From Xanthostigma xanthostigma (Eukaryota > Arthropoda > Insecta > Raphidioptera > Raphidiidae), in the NCBI GenBank assembly GCA_963575645.1, contig OY754476.1:8928001-8992000 (forward strand): a stretch of 64,000 nt of DNA. Reading direction: 5' to 3'. How positions within the stretch are numbered: the stretch's first letter is position 1; each line of letters starts with the position of its first letter. The notes beneath the pieces were generated by a model. It was given only the letters and a program-made list of their open reading frames with translations, was not told where the DNA came from and did not search any database. A program made the position numbers and the translations under genes. Shown one piece after another: positions 43,701 through 57,500 of this stretch.

Positions 43701-46700
43701 AAGCGTGAACGATCACTTTATCGTTAATGAATCCACTAAAGTGATATCGGAGATTTTTACACCGGAAATAAATACTTTGAGTAGTAATTTGTTACTAGAA
43801 ACAAAACGCATAAACGAACAGTGTTTTAAAGTAGTCAATAATAATGTAAGAGGACGCGGTAGACCGTCACGGAGACCTATTTTATCAAAACAGAGAAGAA
43901 TCGACAAACCAAAAAACATAATTCAACAAATACCGTCTATTATGCAACAATCCAACACAATATTGATTCCACAAACACAACCCATGCTACAGTCTAAACA
44001 AACCATTTATTTACAACAGATGAATACTCCGAATACATTAACGTATGCACCTGATCCGATGCAGCATCAAAATTTAAATTTGTCGACGCAAAATTTACCG
44101 TGTATAATAACTCCAAATATTGAATACAGTGTTGTAAATAATAGCCCACAATTCGTTGCCATAAATCCAATTATGTCGAACACGTTTCAGTTGCATCCCA
44201 CAGTAGATTCAATGAATGTTTTGGGGTTATCGAACGGAGTCGTAACGGCGGTACCTTCTCCGGTAATGGGAACTTTAGTTCAACCTCAACAGTTAGCCGG
44301 AGCAATGATGAACACAGAACAGCAAGTTATTTTGGCACCGACACAGTCCGCGCAAAATTGTATGTATTTGGGAAGTCAACCTATATTTTACGGTTTGGAA
44401 ACAGTTGTACAAAACACAGTGATGTCGCAGCAATTTATGTCGACTGTAGTTCCGGGAATCTTAGCGCAGAATAGCAGTTTTTCTGCAACGACTCAAGTTT
44501 TTCAGACTAGTACTATAGAGCCGGTGGACTGTATGGTTATAAATCAACAAAATATAATGCCGGTCGAGTCGCAGAATTATATGACGCCGACCATACAAGA
44601 TGTTGTCACAGTAGCGGACCCGATCGTGAGAAAACCCGTAACTCAAATCATTCAACAAACTCACGTACCCACTCAAATGCAAATACCGATCAACACTCAG
44701 ATGCAGTCTATGAATCCGGTGACTTCACTTGCGAGTACTTCGGTGGCTATGCCTACAGCCGTTGAGAACTCTACGCCTTTTAATTTGCAAACACCTAACT
44801 TCCCTTCGTCGACTGCCACTTCATCGGCGATGTATATAAATCATCAGCCACACATTTCACTTCCTGTTGCTCCGGCTACTCACATGCCGAATATTCCAAT
44901 GAACGTGGTGCAGCCGACGCCTCAAATGAAAACAATAAATAATCGCCCTCTGAGACCTACGAACCGCGTCTTACCTATGACGACTACTATCGTAAAACTG
45001 GCCAAAGATGAAAGTATTAATGAAAAAGATGTTATTAAATCACCAAAAATATCAGACGATGCGTTGAAAACAAATCATATAAATCAGGAAACAAACTTTT
45101 TGAAAATTATCGGTCAGAGTGATGTAGATATTCAAAAGAGCAATAAATGTGCCGTAAAAGTTCACAAAGTAGAAAATGAAATATCTTTGCAAAAACCATC
45201 GGATAGACATACTGTTTCACAAGAAAATGTAAATAAAGACTGTGAGATATATCCTGTGATAAAAGAAAACACTTGTAATACAGATAAAGAAAACAATATA
45301 AATAATTATAGATTGAAAAAGGATAGTAAATTAAAATTGAATCTACATTCATCATCGTTAAAATTAGTGTTTCAGAAACAAGCTCAGGACGGTGTGTATA
45401 AAATAAGTAATAAAAAAATGAAACAAACAAATTTTCCCAGCAGCACACCGAAATTTTCTGTGTCCGACGATAATTGTAAAACTATGCCATCTGAGTATAT
45501 TTTAAAACCAAACGACTTAAACGATAATACTAAAGATATCCGAGAAATAGACTTGAACAAAAAATCCAGATCAAAGAAATTAAAGTCTGGTAAACAGAAA
45601 AGTAAGTCGAGCCATAGAAAGCCTAAAATGATGTTTAAAATAGAATCACAGGACGGTTTCAGTTACTCGACATCTTCGTTAAACGATCTTTGGTTGAAAG
45701 TTGTCGAAGCTGTTCAAGCTTCGAGAATAGCTCATGGAATGCCAGCCTTACCGAAAGAAGTTCTTGAAAAAATGGCTGGTTATCAGTTGCTGGGCTTAAA
45801 AAACAGAAATTTACGTCAACTTTTGGATGAAATGAGGAGACTTGCGTTGATTGACAATTCAGGCATAAATGAAGCGGGCTCTAGCACCGATTTAACAGAC
45901 GGTAGTCTAGGCGGTGCAGCTAGATGTACAGAATTCAACGGTCAAGTTGCAGGGCATGATATGTTCAGTTGGTTAGCTTCACGACACAGAAGACTTCTTT
46001 TCCCTTTGGCCACCGACGTGGAAGGTGCTTCTAGGTAATGTTGTATATAGATGTTTAAAAATTTGTCTAAAAACACACTGCATAATTCACAATTTTTATT
46101 ATTGTCTTTGCAGGCGTGCCTCTTCTATAAATTTACCTATGGCAACAAGGTATCGAAATTTAAAAGAATTGTCCAAGAAAAGCGTCGGAGTGTACCGATC
46201 AAACATTCATGGCCGTGGATTATTTTGTCTTCGAGATATTGAACTTGGAGAAATGGTCATTGAATACGCAGGAGAGGTAAGAAATTAAACATATAAAAAA
46301 AAAGACATTTCCTAAAACTTTTTCTTATCATTTAATTAGGTGATTCGGTCATCGATGACGGACATGAGAGAAAAATACTACAATTCTAAAGGAATTGGAT
46401 GTTACATGTTCAGAATTGATGATAATTTGGTTGTTGATGCCACCGTAAAAGGAAATTCGGCTCGATTTATAAATCATTCTTGCGATGTAAGTATTTAAAA
46501 GAGATATATTTAGAAAAAATACGTTATTTATTAATTCTTTCAATTTTTTCAGCCTAATTGTTATTCCAGAGTTTTAGACATTCTTGGACATAAACACATT
46601 CTGATATTTGCTTTGAGACGTATACTGCAAGGCGAAGAATTAACGTACGATTATAAGTTTCCATTCGAAGAGGATAAAATCCCATGTACTTGCGGCGCTC

Positions 46701-46726
46701 GTAGATGTCGTAAATACCTTAACTGA
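37776..46726 (+). CDS. trx: Trithorax histone H3K4 methyltransferase (KMT2A/B type)
   Basis: Eight exons: 37776-37937, 38103-39857, 39938-40249, 40324-40476, 41011-46034, 46114-46276, 46340-46486, 46553-46726; 2,629 residues. The start [12 protein letters not shown] is characteristic of trithorax. Domains in order: nuclear-receptor-like zinc finger (about 308-400, [14 protein letters not shown]), PHD fingers from about 663 to 830, a degenerate bromodomain, extended PHD (about 1090-1200), FYRN (about 1240-1290), Taspase1 site QVD/GADD (Asp1528-Gly1529), a C2H2-like finger (about 1567), a long Gln/Thr-rich linker, FYRC (about 2330-2420), a WDR5-binding-like GAARCTEF and SET plus post-SET to the end ([21 protein letters not shown]). 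It maintains active Hox and other loci in a COMPASS-like complex. It is shorter than fly or human orthologs and lacks a CXXC domain, as in flies. Confidence 0.95.
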
Positions 46727-48131
46727 TTGTTATTGAAATTTTGACTATGACATAGCTCGGCTCTTGTATTTTGCATCTCGTGGATAACAAAAATTATGAT
46801 CAATATTTTAACGCTAATTTATTGTATTAATCTTTTATATTATGAAGCTTGTATACATTTTATTAATCAATTTACAAATGGATTTTAATGTACATACACA
46901 TAAAATATGTATTTTTATTAACACTTTTTCCTGATTATCCAAATTATGTAGTTTGTCATAGACATCCATAATCTATTTACCGTATCCTTTAGAAAATCCC
47001 AGGTATTTTTCAGGCACACTGATAGTGATAGAATATATGCTGAGTTCGAGAAACTGACGATAATCGGTTTTAATTTTTTGAGTTTAGAAATTACAAATTC
47101 TTAAAAACGAAATTTGTAAACTTGACTTCTAAACTTAGGTAAGTATATGTACCAAAGAAAATAAAAGGTACGTAAAAATGCCTAAGCATGTTTTCGCTTT
47201 GCGTATTTTTTTTTTCGTCTCTGCTGGAAATTCAATGAATGAAGTATCAAGATGCGCCCAAATTATATTTATTATTGGGTGACTAATTAATCAACAGACA
47301 ACAATAAGTTTTACTTATTTTAGTAGCATAGATAAAGCAAAAAAACAAAACCTAAATTACGTGCTCGTTTTCTATAAGCATACTGAAGTTTATGAAAAGA
47401 TTTGCCAGGCTTCTTTGTGAAGATATGCGCAAGGCTTCCGATCTTTTTTAAATCCAGCATGCTGATATAAAATAACACGTTGAATTCGTCAAGTTCTTTC
47501 ACACTTCGTTGCATCAATTTTGGCGCCAAATGCGGACGCTGCCTCTGTTCCATCCCCGCCCACCTCAAAAGTCGTAGTTCTTTTTTAGAAAAATAAGAAA
47601 TTTTCTTTAATAAAAATATTATTCTATCTTCCTTTGGATAAATTTGTCAGGCAAGATTTTTTCAAGAGTTACTACTTAATTGTTGACTCTTACGAGAATT
47701 ATGAATAAGGTTTATTTTACTCTTAAAATGCGTACAGTTACATTTGAATTTAGTATGATGCTTATCAACTACGTGCATTTATGGGTGTGTATACTTTAGT
47801 TCTCAGTTAAATTTTACGTTGTTGATCGTTTACATGTAAATAAACATGTAATTGTAATGATGAGTAAAAGCTGTTGTAGTACCACGCCTTCTCTTTATTA
47901 TAACTAAAGAACGCGGTTTGTTATATTTTTTTTAATAGTTCGTACGTTTAATTAATAAAATCTTTTTAATTTAGTTTCCATAGTTATTTTCACAGGTAAG
48001 AAGCAGTGCAAACTTGGCAAAATATACATAATAATAAATTATGTTTGCGCTGTCAATATATTAATATCTTTAATTTTGACAAATTATTGAATCAAACTTA
48101 ATGTATGTGTTTTCTTTAGAAATAGTACAAG
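46727..48131. other. trx 3' region and 5' region of the four-helix protein gene
   Basis: No supported ORF. CACAG|GTAAGA at 47995-47996 and TTTCTTTAG ending at 48119 could delimit a 124-bp intron in the 5' UTR of the next gene, whose ATG follows at 48132. Otherwise AT-rich sequence without visible repeats. Confidence 0.4.
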
Positions 48132-50035
48132 ATGGTGATGTTAAAAACTTGTTGGGCTCCTTGTTTATGGAACGAAAGTATTAAAACTGGAAGTAAATGG
48201 GTCGCAGGTTACACGGCAGCCCTCAGTTTTGTGCTTATAACTTTAATCTCTTATATTATGAATGGAGGTGAATCAACACAGCTTTACAGTCCTTTATTTG
48301 AGGCGAATCATAGTTTATGTGAGTAAATTTTCACTGTAAATTGTACAATAATCTGAAGTTCTGATTTTTTCTGTTTTTTCTTTTTTTTTCAGCTACACAA
48401 GTATGTGGTGGCATCCTCATCGTTTACTTTTTATTACTGATAATATTTTCCATATTCTTAGTAAAAGGAATTCATGATACCAATCGTGGTTACATGTTAC
48501 CGTGGATAATTTCTTTTGCTGTCGCAATTGCTTTTCAACTTGTTTTTGGATTGTGGTTGCTATATGGCTATTATATCTATGTAAGTTACATTTTATTTAG
48601 TCTCACAGCTTGTAGTCAATGAACTGTTCAGCCAGTCAACTAGATTCGATCACCGATAGGTGTTTTAATACCGTAACCCCCGCATTCTGAAAGTACAGAT
48701 ACATAATTTATCGAAGACACCGGTGCTGTTACCATAGTTTTATGAATGGTAAATAACAAAACTGATGTCGTCGCGAAATTACGCTCCTAATCGTTCAGAA
48801 AACGGACATAAATGGAGAATAATTGGCAATATTGTAAAATACAGTTGTATCGATATATAAACCAGAAATTTGCACATATTAATATTAATAATTATTCTCT
48901 AGCTAGGTATTTACTTAAGAAAAGAACTCTTTTTTTTTTAAAAGGTATATCTAATTGTATATATCCACATATATAGAGCATATGCACATATACAAGAGAA
49001 TATCAGTTGGGGGGGATGGCACTACCTCTTGGTATCTGGCCAGTATCATTAAATATCAAAGCTGGATCTAAACGACAAACACAAAATATCCATTAGCAGA
49101 GGTGGGATTCGAACCCAAAGACCAGCACGCTGACCATTACGCCACGCTGTCCTCTCGAATTCTATTTATTAAGTGATTGAAATAAAAATGTAGAAGCATA
49201 ATTATTTTGAGTGACACGTAATCAGAATTACATGACAGTTCTTCGTCAATTTAATGCCGGCACTTCACATGGCTATTTGTATTTGGCATATTTGGCAAAC
49301 AATTACCAAGTGTGGAGGGTCTATTTGACAGTGTTGGCCTTATTTGCCTATTTGACAAATAAGGCCAATACCAAATACGCGTTACCGTGGCGCTTGTCGG
49401 TTTTCCGAGGCACATCAAAGAAGTCAAATAGGCAAATACACAAATAAACCGTCCACACAATGGCCATATTCAGAAGCGCACGCGCCGTGAACCTATACGG
49501 ACGTGCAGTATTTTTGTGTCTGTGCTGTGAGCGAGAACTGGAACAATTACTATTAAAAATGAATTGGGACAATGAAACAGTGCTAAAATTCCTGGAATTT
49601 TGAACCTTGCGTTCTGCTGCCAAATGTTTGTGTGTTTGCTATTTGACTGCCAAGTGTGGATGGTCGTATTTGCCTCTATTTGCATGTTTGTCTTGAACGT
49701 CATATATTTTGCCAAATACAACAAACACCCAATAGCGAACACAAATAGCCATGTGAAGTGCCACCTTTATATTTATGATTTTTTGTCTTTATATAGACTA
49801 ATCATTGAAATATTTTAATTTTAGTTGGACTCGGTTCTTATAACACTTGTTAATTGGCTTTGGATGTCTTACAACGTAAGTATAACAATTTGTATGATTT
49901 AATATTTATTATGTTAACCATAATATTACGTCTTTTTTGTCTCTGTTCCAGATTTATTGCTGGTTATGTGTCTATTCATTATATAAAATTTATTATCAAA
50001 TGCAGTCACCAAATATTGAAATTCTGTATCCATAA
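48132..50035 (+). CDS. Small four-helix membrane protein, DUF4728/pasiflora-like
   Basis: Four exons: 48132-48318, 48393-48580, 49825-49875, 49952-50035; 169 residues. Four hydrophobic segments are seen at about residues 22-42, 68-88, 101-124 and 129-155. A short N-terminus with Cys residues (CWAPCLW) precedes TM1, and the longer first loop contains N-x-S (NHS). The topology, size and the [11 protein letters not shown] segment between TM2 and TM3 resemble insect DUF4728 proteins, which include the Drosophila septate-junction proteins Pasiflora 1 and 2; LAPTM-like proteins are a distant alternative. Function is inferred from family shape only. Intron 2 (1.2 kb) contains a SINE and a TIR element. 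Confidence 0.6.
48940..49155 (-). mobile_element. tRNA-derived SINE
   Basis: Minus strand starts with GTGGCGTAATGGTCAGCGTG (A box region) and GGGTTCGAATCCCACCTCTG (B box), a tRNA-like RNA polymerase III promoter. A unique body (CCAGATACCAAGAGGTAGTG) and a TA-rich tail follow. A cloverleaf acceptor stem is absent, so it is a SINE rather than a tRNA gene. It lies in intron 2 of the four-helix protein gene. Confidence 0.65.
49255..49766. mobile_element. TIR element, GGCACTTCACATGGC family, copy 2
   Basis: Same layout as the copy at 611-1127: GCCGGCACTTCACATGGCTA at the left, ATAGCCATGTGAAGTGCC at the right, and shared interior blocks such as TTCAGAAGCGCACGCGCC. The right end lies about 60 bp before the exon-3 acceptor of the host gene (49824). 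Confidence 0.75.
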
Positions 50036-51570
50036 ATCTTCCTGAATTTTACATATCCGTCCATAGAAGACTGTTAAAAATGGGTATTTATTATATTCGA
50101 ACCTATCTTTAAGTTTTTTTTTTATAGATCTGACAGCTAAACATTGCCCCAGATTTGTTTTTTAACTGTGATTTCCAAACTTTATTCTGTGAAATCGTGT
50201 GATTCCATGTAGAATTAAACTAATATTATCATATAATTGTGATTTATTTTGATATAATTGATTTCTTTAAACATATTCTGAAATTATTAGAAAAAAAAAC
50301 TGAAGATACATCACAAAGAACATGTTTGCTATAATTTCACGATTATGATTTATAATAGCGCCGAACAAAAATCTATTCTGCTTGCCACGGAGCTAAAAAT
50401 GTTCGTTCACGTTTTAAACAGAACTTCAAGGATAATAGTTAAGTAATTAAAGGTTAAAAGAGAAAAATAACTGTAATTATCTCAAAAAAAATTGTATTTA
50501 CAAAATTTTATAAATATAATGCATATTTTCTACGACAGAAATGGTTTGGAAAAAGCTAATGTCAAGTCATTTTTTACAGTTTTTTAAAAATATATTTACT
50601 GTAAGTTCGTACAAATAATATAAGTGTAATAGCAGTAATGTACCCACTATAAATATTTATTGTTATTGATCTATATCTTTAGTTATTGGACCAAGCTATT
50701 TTTTTTTTTGTAATTTTTTAATCCTTGTTACATTCAAAATGTATAAGTAGATCCAATTATAGAATTATAAATATAATATTAGACTTTATGGGCAGAATGC
50801 ATTTTGTTATTTTTTAATTTCAAGATTTTCATAAAAATGCCATGAAGAAAAAACGATTCTATAAAATTTGTAAAGTATGAATGTGCACCATTACTATTAT
50901 TATCAGTTATTGCATACATATGAAATATTCAAATAATCTGGTTACTATCAGACAGAGATTTAACTTTTTAATATTAAATGGCTGATTTTGTTACATTTTT
51001 TATTCCGTTATCATAAAAAATTCATAGTAAAGGAGGCTTTATTTTTTTTATGTTGATATTAACGTTTTGTTAATAATTTTTTGGTTTGAAAGCTTTAAAT
51101 GTGTACATTATGATTTTCTCATTAACTGGCATTTTTGCGTCTATTTTGAACTGCCAGTTACAAATAACGCATTTAAGTTCTAATTTAGTTATTAATACAG
51201 CTTAAATCATATTTGTTAGTTTAAAACAAACATTATCTATAACATTGTGAATTTTTGCACATATTTGTATTGTATTTTTTATTAAAAGTAAATATTTTTT
51301 TATTAACCATTTTGTTTTTAATTTATGGAGGCGTGGCACATTGAATATGGATGCTAGTATTTTTCCCATCCCTTATGAAGTTTTGCGTTGGTAGTACTGT
51401 AAAAAATTAAAAATTCGTTACATGACAGCATTTGACATAAGGCTTGTTTACGAATTTTTTAAAGGTTGTGTTCAATTTTATACTTCAAATATATATAGTT
51501 TTTAATTAATTGATATAATTTTGTTTTACAATTTGTGTAAAGTTTCGTTCTGGTGAATATTTTTATAAAC
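50036..51570. other. 3' UTR and intergenic stretch before greatwall
   Basis: AT-rich, with no ORF worth noting and no clear repeat. It includes the 3' UTR of the four-helix protein gene and the promoter and 5' UTR of greatwall. Confidence 0.35.
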
Positions 51571-54500
51571 ATGGAGCTAAATGAATCAGAAGAATATTTT
51601 ACTGCGAATAGTACTTGGGATATAGAAGATCAGTCTCTTAAAATTACTGAAAGTGATTCAACAGTTGCATCGGACGTAACAAAAGGTGATTTGTTTGATA
51701 CTCCAGTTATGAAAGAACACAGAAGCGCTGTAAGTCGATTTGAGCCCAATAAAGAAAGCGGGGTACCCGAAAATAGCAATGAAGTAAACTCAATATTTTT
51801 AACTTTAAAAAATTCAAAAACAAAGGTTAGTACATGATATTTTGTAAACAATTAATGCTGGTTTTTTCTGCATCACTATTTTATCGAAAATGCTATTTTC
51901 AGGTTCCTAATATTAGTGAATTTAAAATTGTAAAGCCTATATCACGCGGAGCTTTTGGCACCGTTTATTTAGGATATAAACAAAGTGACAGTAAAAAGCT
52001 TTTTGCCATAAAAGTTATTGATAAGAATCATATAGTTAAAAAAAATATGATGTCTACGGCGATGTCCGAACGTAATGCGTTAGCATTAACGCAGAGTCCA
52101 TTTTGTGTTCATCTTTATTATTCTCTTCAAAGCTTAACACACATTTTTCTGGTAAGTTGTGTTCCGTAAAATGATGTAGAAATTTAATAGCACTTTTTAT
52201 ATTTAGGTATTAAAATATAATGTTGTTTTTAGGTCATGGAATACATGATAGGAGGCGATTTAAAATCATTGTTAACAACTTTCGGTTTCTTCGAAGAAGA
52301 TATGGCAGTTTTTTATGTTGCAGAAGTATGTTTAGCACTTCACTATTTGCATAGTCATGGTATTACTCACAGAGATATTAAACCAGATAATATGTTATTG
52401 TCACGCGACGGACATGTTAAATTGACTGATTTCGGTCTATCTCAGATTTCTATTAAAAGAGGTAAGTAGAGTGCCATAAAAGAGCACACGTGTTACTTTT
52501 CGTATCGAAAACGCGCGATCTAGCGACTGCATCGCGATTTGACAGTTACTCAGCTACTTGGAATTTCTCATTCGATCGCGCGACCTGGCAACAGCATGCG
52601 CTCGATCAAGCGATCATTGCGTTTGTTTGAACTGTGTTCGACAATCGCGCGCTCATGACGGATGTGTATTTTGAGTGTTTTGCACAATAGGGTTATGGAC
52701 AAAACTTCAAAAAGTATTTAAAATTAAAGAATAAAGGTATATGTACCCGTAAAAAATATTTTTTCTCATAAATATAACAGATTTGACTCATTATTAGTTG
52801 TTTTTTATTTTGACTTTAAATTCTGCGCCAAAACGTCAATTGACCTTGACAGCCATGTTTACTGATTGCCTACGTCATAGTAGACAATCAGTAAACACTA
52901 ATCAAGCGGGTACAACGTGACATATAGCATTATAACCAACAAAGTGTTGCATTTAATATGATTGACAGAGTACAATGAATACACCAGAGAACATACACTG
53001 AACAGAGATAACGAATACACATGGCCGTCAGTGGCACACAGCTACCGGCCATGTTAACTGATTAATGACGTCACGCGCTGTGATTGGTGTTTGAAATCAC
53101 GTGACACATAGGTTAAAAATCGTGATTTTATTTATTTATTTTAATATATTTAACGCACTTATTTAATAAAAATAATAATTCTAAATGATATTTTAGACCA
53201 TAAACTTTCATTATAACACAGTTTTATATTTAATTTTAATCACTGTCAATAACCCTATTGTGATACAAAAAGTAGCATATGTTTGCCGGCGGCTCTTATC
53301 CGTCTGAGATAATATCTTGATAAAGTGTTTTAATTCAAGTTAGTTGGTAAAATAAAATACATTATTGTATCTAGACTTACAACTTGAAGATTTTGAAGCA
53401 TGCACACCGGCTTTGTGTATGAGAACACCAGGACAACTCATATCTTTGACATCTCATTTTACGTTCGGTTCTGCAGGCAGTGTTCGCTCTAGCGGAACTA
53501 GCGATAATAGTAGTGACAGCCGAATAAGACAGAATGTAAAGCCTGATATGAATATTACGAATCAAATTTTGGATACATTGGATGGTAATTCCGTATGTAA
53601 TTATTTATTTTAAGAGAATTTCAATTTTAACATCTGAATTTATTCATGTTTACAGTATCGAGTGAAAAAGAACAATCGACTTTAAATGTAACAAAATTAA
53701 ATGAAACGGCAATTCGGAAAACCGAAGTAAGTTTGGATTCATTCAGATCGGGTTCTGATGATAGTGTGAAAATTGATACTCAAGAACAGTCGGGAGAGGT
53801 TATTCGTAGAAAAAGGAAGAGGCAGGATAAATCTAGTTCAGAGAATAGTAGCAATACTACAGGATTAACTCAAGAAATATCTGCTATTGAGTTTACTCCT
53901 AAACGGAGGAATGTAAGAGAGAGCCCTAACTACAATGTTGCGTTCCAACCAGCGGATAATAGTAAGTGAAATTTACGTTACGTATTGTTTTTTTTTTTTG
54001 AAGTGAAAACTTCTTTAGCGGCGTTGTACACTTTTTTTGTAATGGGTAAAAAATGTTAAACTCACGTCAGATTGAAAATTCGTAAGACCAGATCGAAAAT
54101 TCGTAAGACGAAAACTTTTGTACACTTTTTTTGTAATGGGTAAAAAATAGTGTTGGGCGATTATGAATGATATAATCGAAATATTTCGATTATGGCCGAA
54201 TAATCGATCATTCGATTATGGCAACCGAGATATCATTCACTTGAATCGATTATGAAATATGAAATGAATATTCAATCCCGACACAGTACTATTATATATC
54301 GATATATCATTCGGAATCTGCATTCTGCATCTACATGCACTGGGATGGGAAGGCTTTGCTAGCACTGGAGAGTGGGGGTGTTTCGATTGTACATACTTTG
54401 TAGTTTGTTGGATCATTCATATTTCATAATCGATTCAAACGAATGATATCTCGGTATGGCAACCGAGATATCATTCGCTTGAATCGATTATGAAATATGA

Positions 54501-57500
54501 ATGATCCAACAAACTACAAAGTATGTACAGAATCGATTCAAGCGAATGATATCTCGGTTGCCATACCTAGATATCATTCGTTTGAATCGATTATGAAGTA
54601 TGAAATGAATACTAATCCCGACACAGTACTATTGCTATGTCGACTGCCGATTATAATATGATATATTGACATATAATTCGGTTAAAAATATATTTCTATT
54701 TCTATTCGATCATATCAGTGATTCCATTATTAATATTGTGATAAGTAATATTAACAAATCGAAATTGCAAAGTTAGCACATAATTCATAATCGCTTACAC
54801 TGTAAAAGTATATAAAACGAAATTATAAACTGCCAGGTTTGCGCATCATTCATAATCGATAATTCGAATGATCATTCGATTTATCATTAATAATCGATAA
54901 TAATTCGAATGATCATTCGATTTATCATTCATAATCGATAATTCGAATGATCATTCGATTTATCATTCATAATCGATAATTCGAATGATCATTCGATTAT
55001 AGAAACCGATTATTTCGATTCATTCGATTATTGAAATGTATCGATTATGCCCAACACTAGTAAAAAATGTTAAACTCGCGTCAGGACACGTGACCTGATC
55101 GAAAATTCGTAAGACGTTAATATTCAAGTTTTCACTTCTGCCAGCACTCCCGGAGTGCAACCCGTCTTATTTTTATATCATATTTGGATTCCAATTTTGT
55201 TTTTGAAAACACGTTAAAAAATTTTGATTTTTAACTTGTTTACCAGTAGATATTTTTAATATCAATATAATAAAAATTATTGACTAAATGAGTATATTAT
55301 AATTCGATATACATATTGAAAAAGTACTCAGACCTTAATTAAAACATTTTTTTTTTGAAAGGCTCTTCAAATGAAAATAAAACACACAAGTCTGCCAGTT
55401 TTGTGTTTTCAACTCCAGTATCTATGGTTAATAAGAAGTGCAGTACGAAGGGTAGTGTTTCTGTTGAACAAAAAAAAATTGTGTACCGAACTCCAAAATC
55501 AGTTAGAAAGAGGTAAGCTTTAAAAAAACCTAAAATATTTTTTTAAGCATTATGTAATGTAATCAGTCACATTAATTTTTAGACCAGTTTCTAAATCTCA
55601 ATCTAGAGTCGTGGGGACTCCTGATTATTTAGCGCCTGAAATATTGAAAGGTGAACCACATGGACCTGCTGTCGATTGGTGGTCCTTGGGAGTTTGTTTG
55701 TATGAATTTTCTATCGGACTTCCACCTTTTAATGATGACACTCCAGAAATGGTTTTTAATAATATATTAACGAGACGTTAGTATTTTATCTTTATAAGGT
55801 GTTGTAAAAATCATTGAGTAGATTTATTTTTATCTTTTTGACGTGATAACGTCTTATAAATTGATGAAATACCAGCTGCACGCACGAAAAAGTGTAACGT
55901 TCCGCCTGTAACATGTATTATTTTGCTAATTTCTCGCTCAATTTAAATCAGATCGGTTTGAAACCAGTCTTAAACGAAAGAGGAGAACTTTTTACATAGA
56001 TTTCGTATAACAGAATTTGCCTAAACAGTTTTTTTATACAAATTTATATAGAAAAATAGCTGTATAAATGCAATGTTGTCTAATGCATGGCGCGACGCGG
56101 TCAGTCGTCTTTGTTTGCCGTACATGGAAATTAGAAGATAACGTATGTCTTGTCTTAACATGAAAACGGCTGCATTTCTAACGTTAATTTAATTTTTTTG
56201 ACATTAGTATTTTGTGAAATGCAACGCCTTCTAAGTTAACTATTGAAATAACTTATTATTATTAGAACATAATACTTTGACAGTTGCAAACGTCATTTTT
56301 TACATTTCTTACCATTCTGACACCACGGATGATCGGATTGAAACCAAATTTTGGGAGGATCTTTGATATGCAAATATAAAGTGGTCTATTGTTTTTTTGG
56401 GGAACATCGGCGCATGCGCAAAAGAGGATATCTTTTGTAATGTTGTTTTATATAATAATAATAATATAGTTTTTATAACGGCTTATTATTCTATATATTT
56501 TTACTAGAAATTTTTGTAATTTTTTTTGGGAATAATAAGCGTCGGCTTGTACGCATTTCTCTCTCTTCTCGCGTGACGTCAGAGAGTTCATCAATGTTTC
56601 TTTATGACGTTATCACGTAAAACTATCGTCCGTAAACCGACTTTACAGACAACCAATTTTTTTCGTAAAATGATTCTAGGACTAGAATTCCCAGAAGGTC
56701 ATGAAGCGTTAAGCAACAATTTGGTAAGTGCAATTGAACAATTGCTTTCTGAAAACCAGTATGAAAGACCTACAGCAAAAGAAGTAATGAAAATGAAACT
56801 ATTTAGTAGAATCGATTTCAATAATTTATTGTCTACACCGCCTCCGTTTATTCCTGATTTTGTTGATGAACGGGATACAAAATTTTTTCAAGGTAATAAT
56901 TGTTGAAACTAGCGATGCATCCGATACCGATATATCGGCGATACTTCGGGTTAGCCGATATATCGATATCTTGTTTCTCCCGCCCGCTTTGGCCTCGCAC
57001 TCGCATATCAGTAATATTTCGCTAGGTTGACCGTTGTCGCACTTAGAATTTGTCATACATTCGTTTTCTGGCGCAATGACGTCTTATACCCAAACTTGAA
57101 AAAAATTGCGCAGAAGTACTTTAGTTTCCAAATGAGTTCTGTCGCATCTGAGAGACTATTTTCCAGCGCAGGTCTTATTCAAACAGACTTGCAAAATCGC
57201 CTTTCTCCGCAAAACTTAAGATTACTTTGTTTTTTAAACAAAAATCTTATCAATGTTAATTTTAATTACTAAAATTTTTAATTATATAATATTAAGCTGT
57301 CTCTACTTTTTATAGTAATAAAAAAAAATCTGACTTGTGATTTATTTATTATACGTTCATTTTTGAATTCACAATAAGCGTATCGGTATCGCCAATATTT
57401 TTATAAGAGTATCGGTATCGTATCGGCGAATCGATGCATCCCTAGTTGAAACTATTACATTAGGGTATTTTATATAAGTATATTTATGTAACTACTTTTT

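Noticed and set aside
43713-45448. Several minus-strand frames of 68-113 residues within trx
   Set aside because: They are antisense shadows of the large trx exon, whose frame, domains and phases are well supported.
49211-49818. Several open frames of 60-90 residues on both strands, also present at 598-1239
   Set aside because: They belong to two copies of the same TIR element and differ by frameshifts and stops between copies.
53585-53600. Alternative donor GTATGT at 53593 for gwl exon 4
   Set aside because: It leaves phase 0, whereas the next exon needs one carried base; GTAATT at 53585 restores the frame.
54846-55015. Regularly spaced palindromic repeats resembling a CRISPR array
   Set aside because: There are no unique spacers of constant length, the array lies inside a hAT element with exact target duplications, and the genome is eukaryotic.
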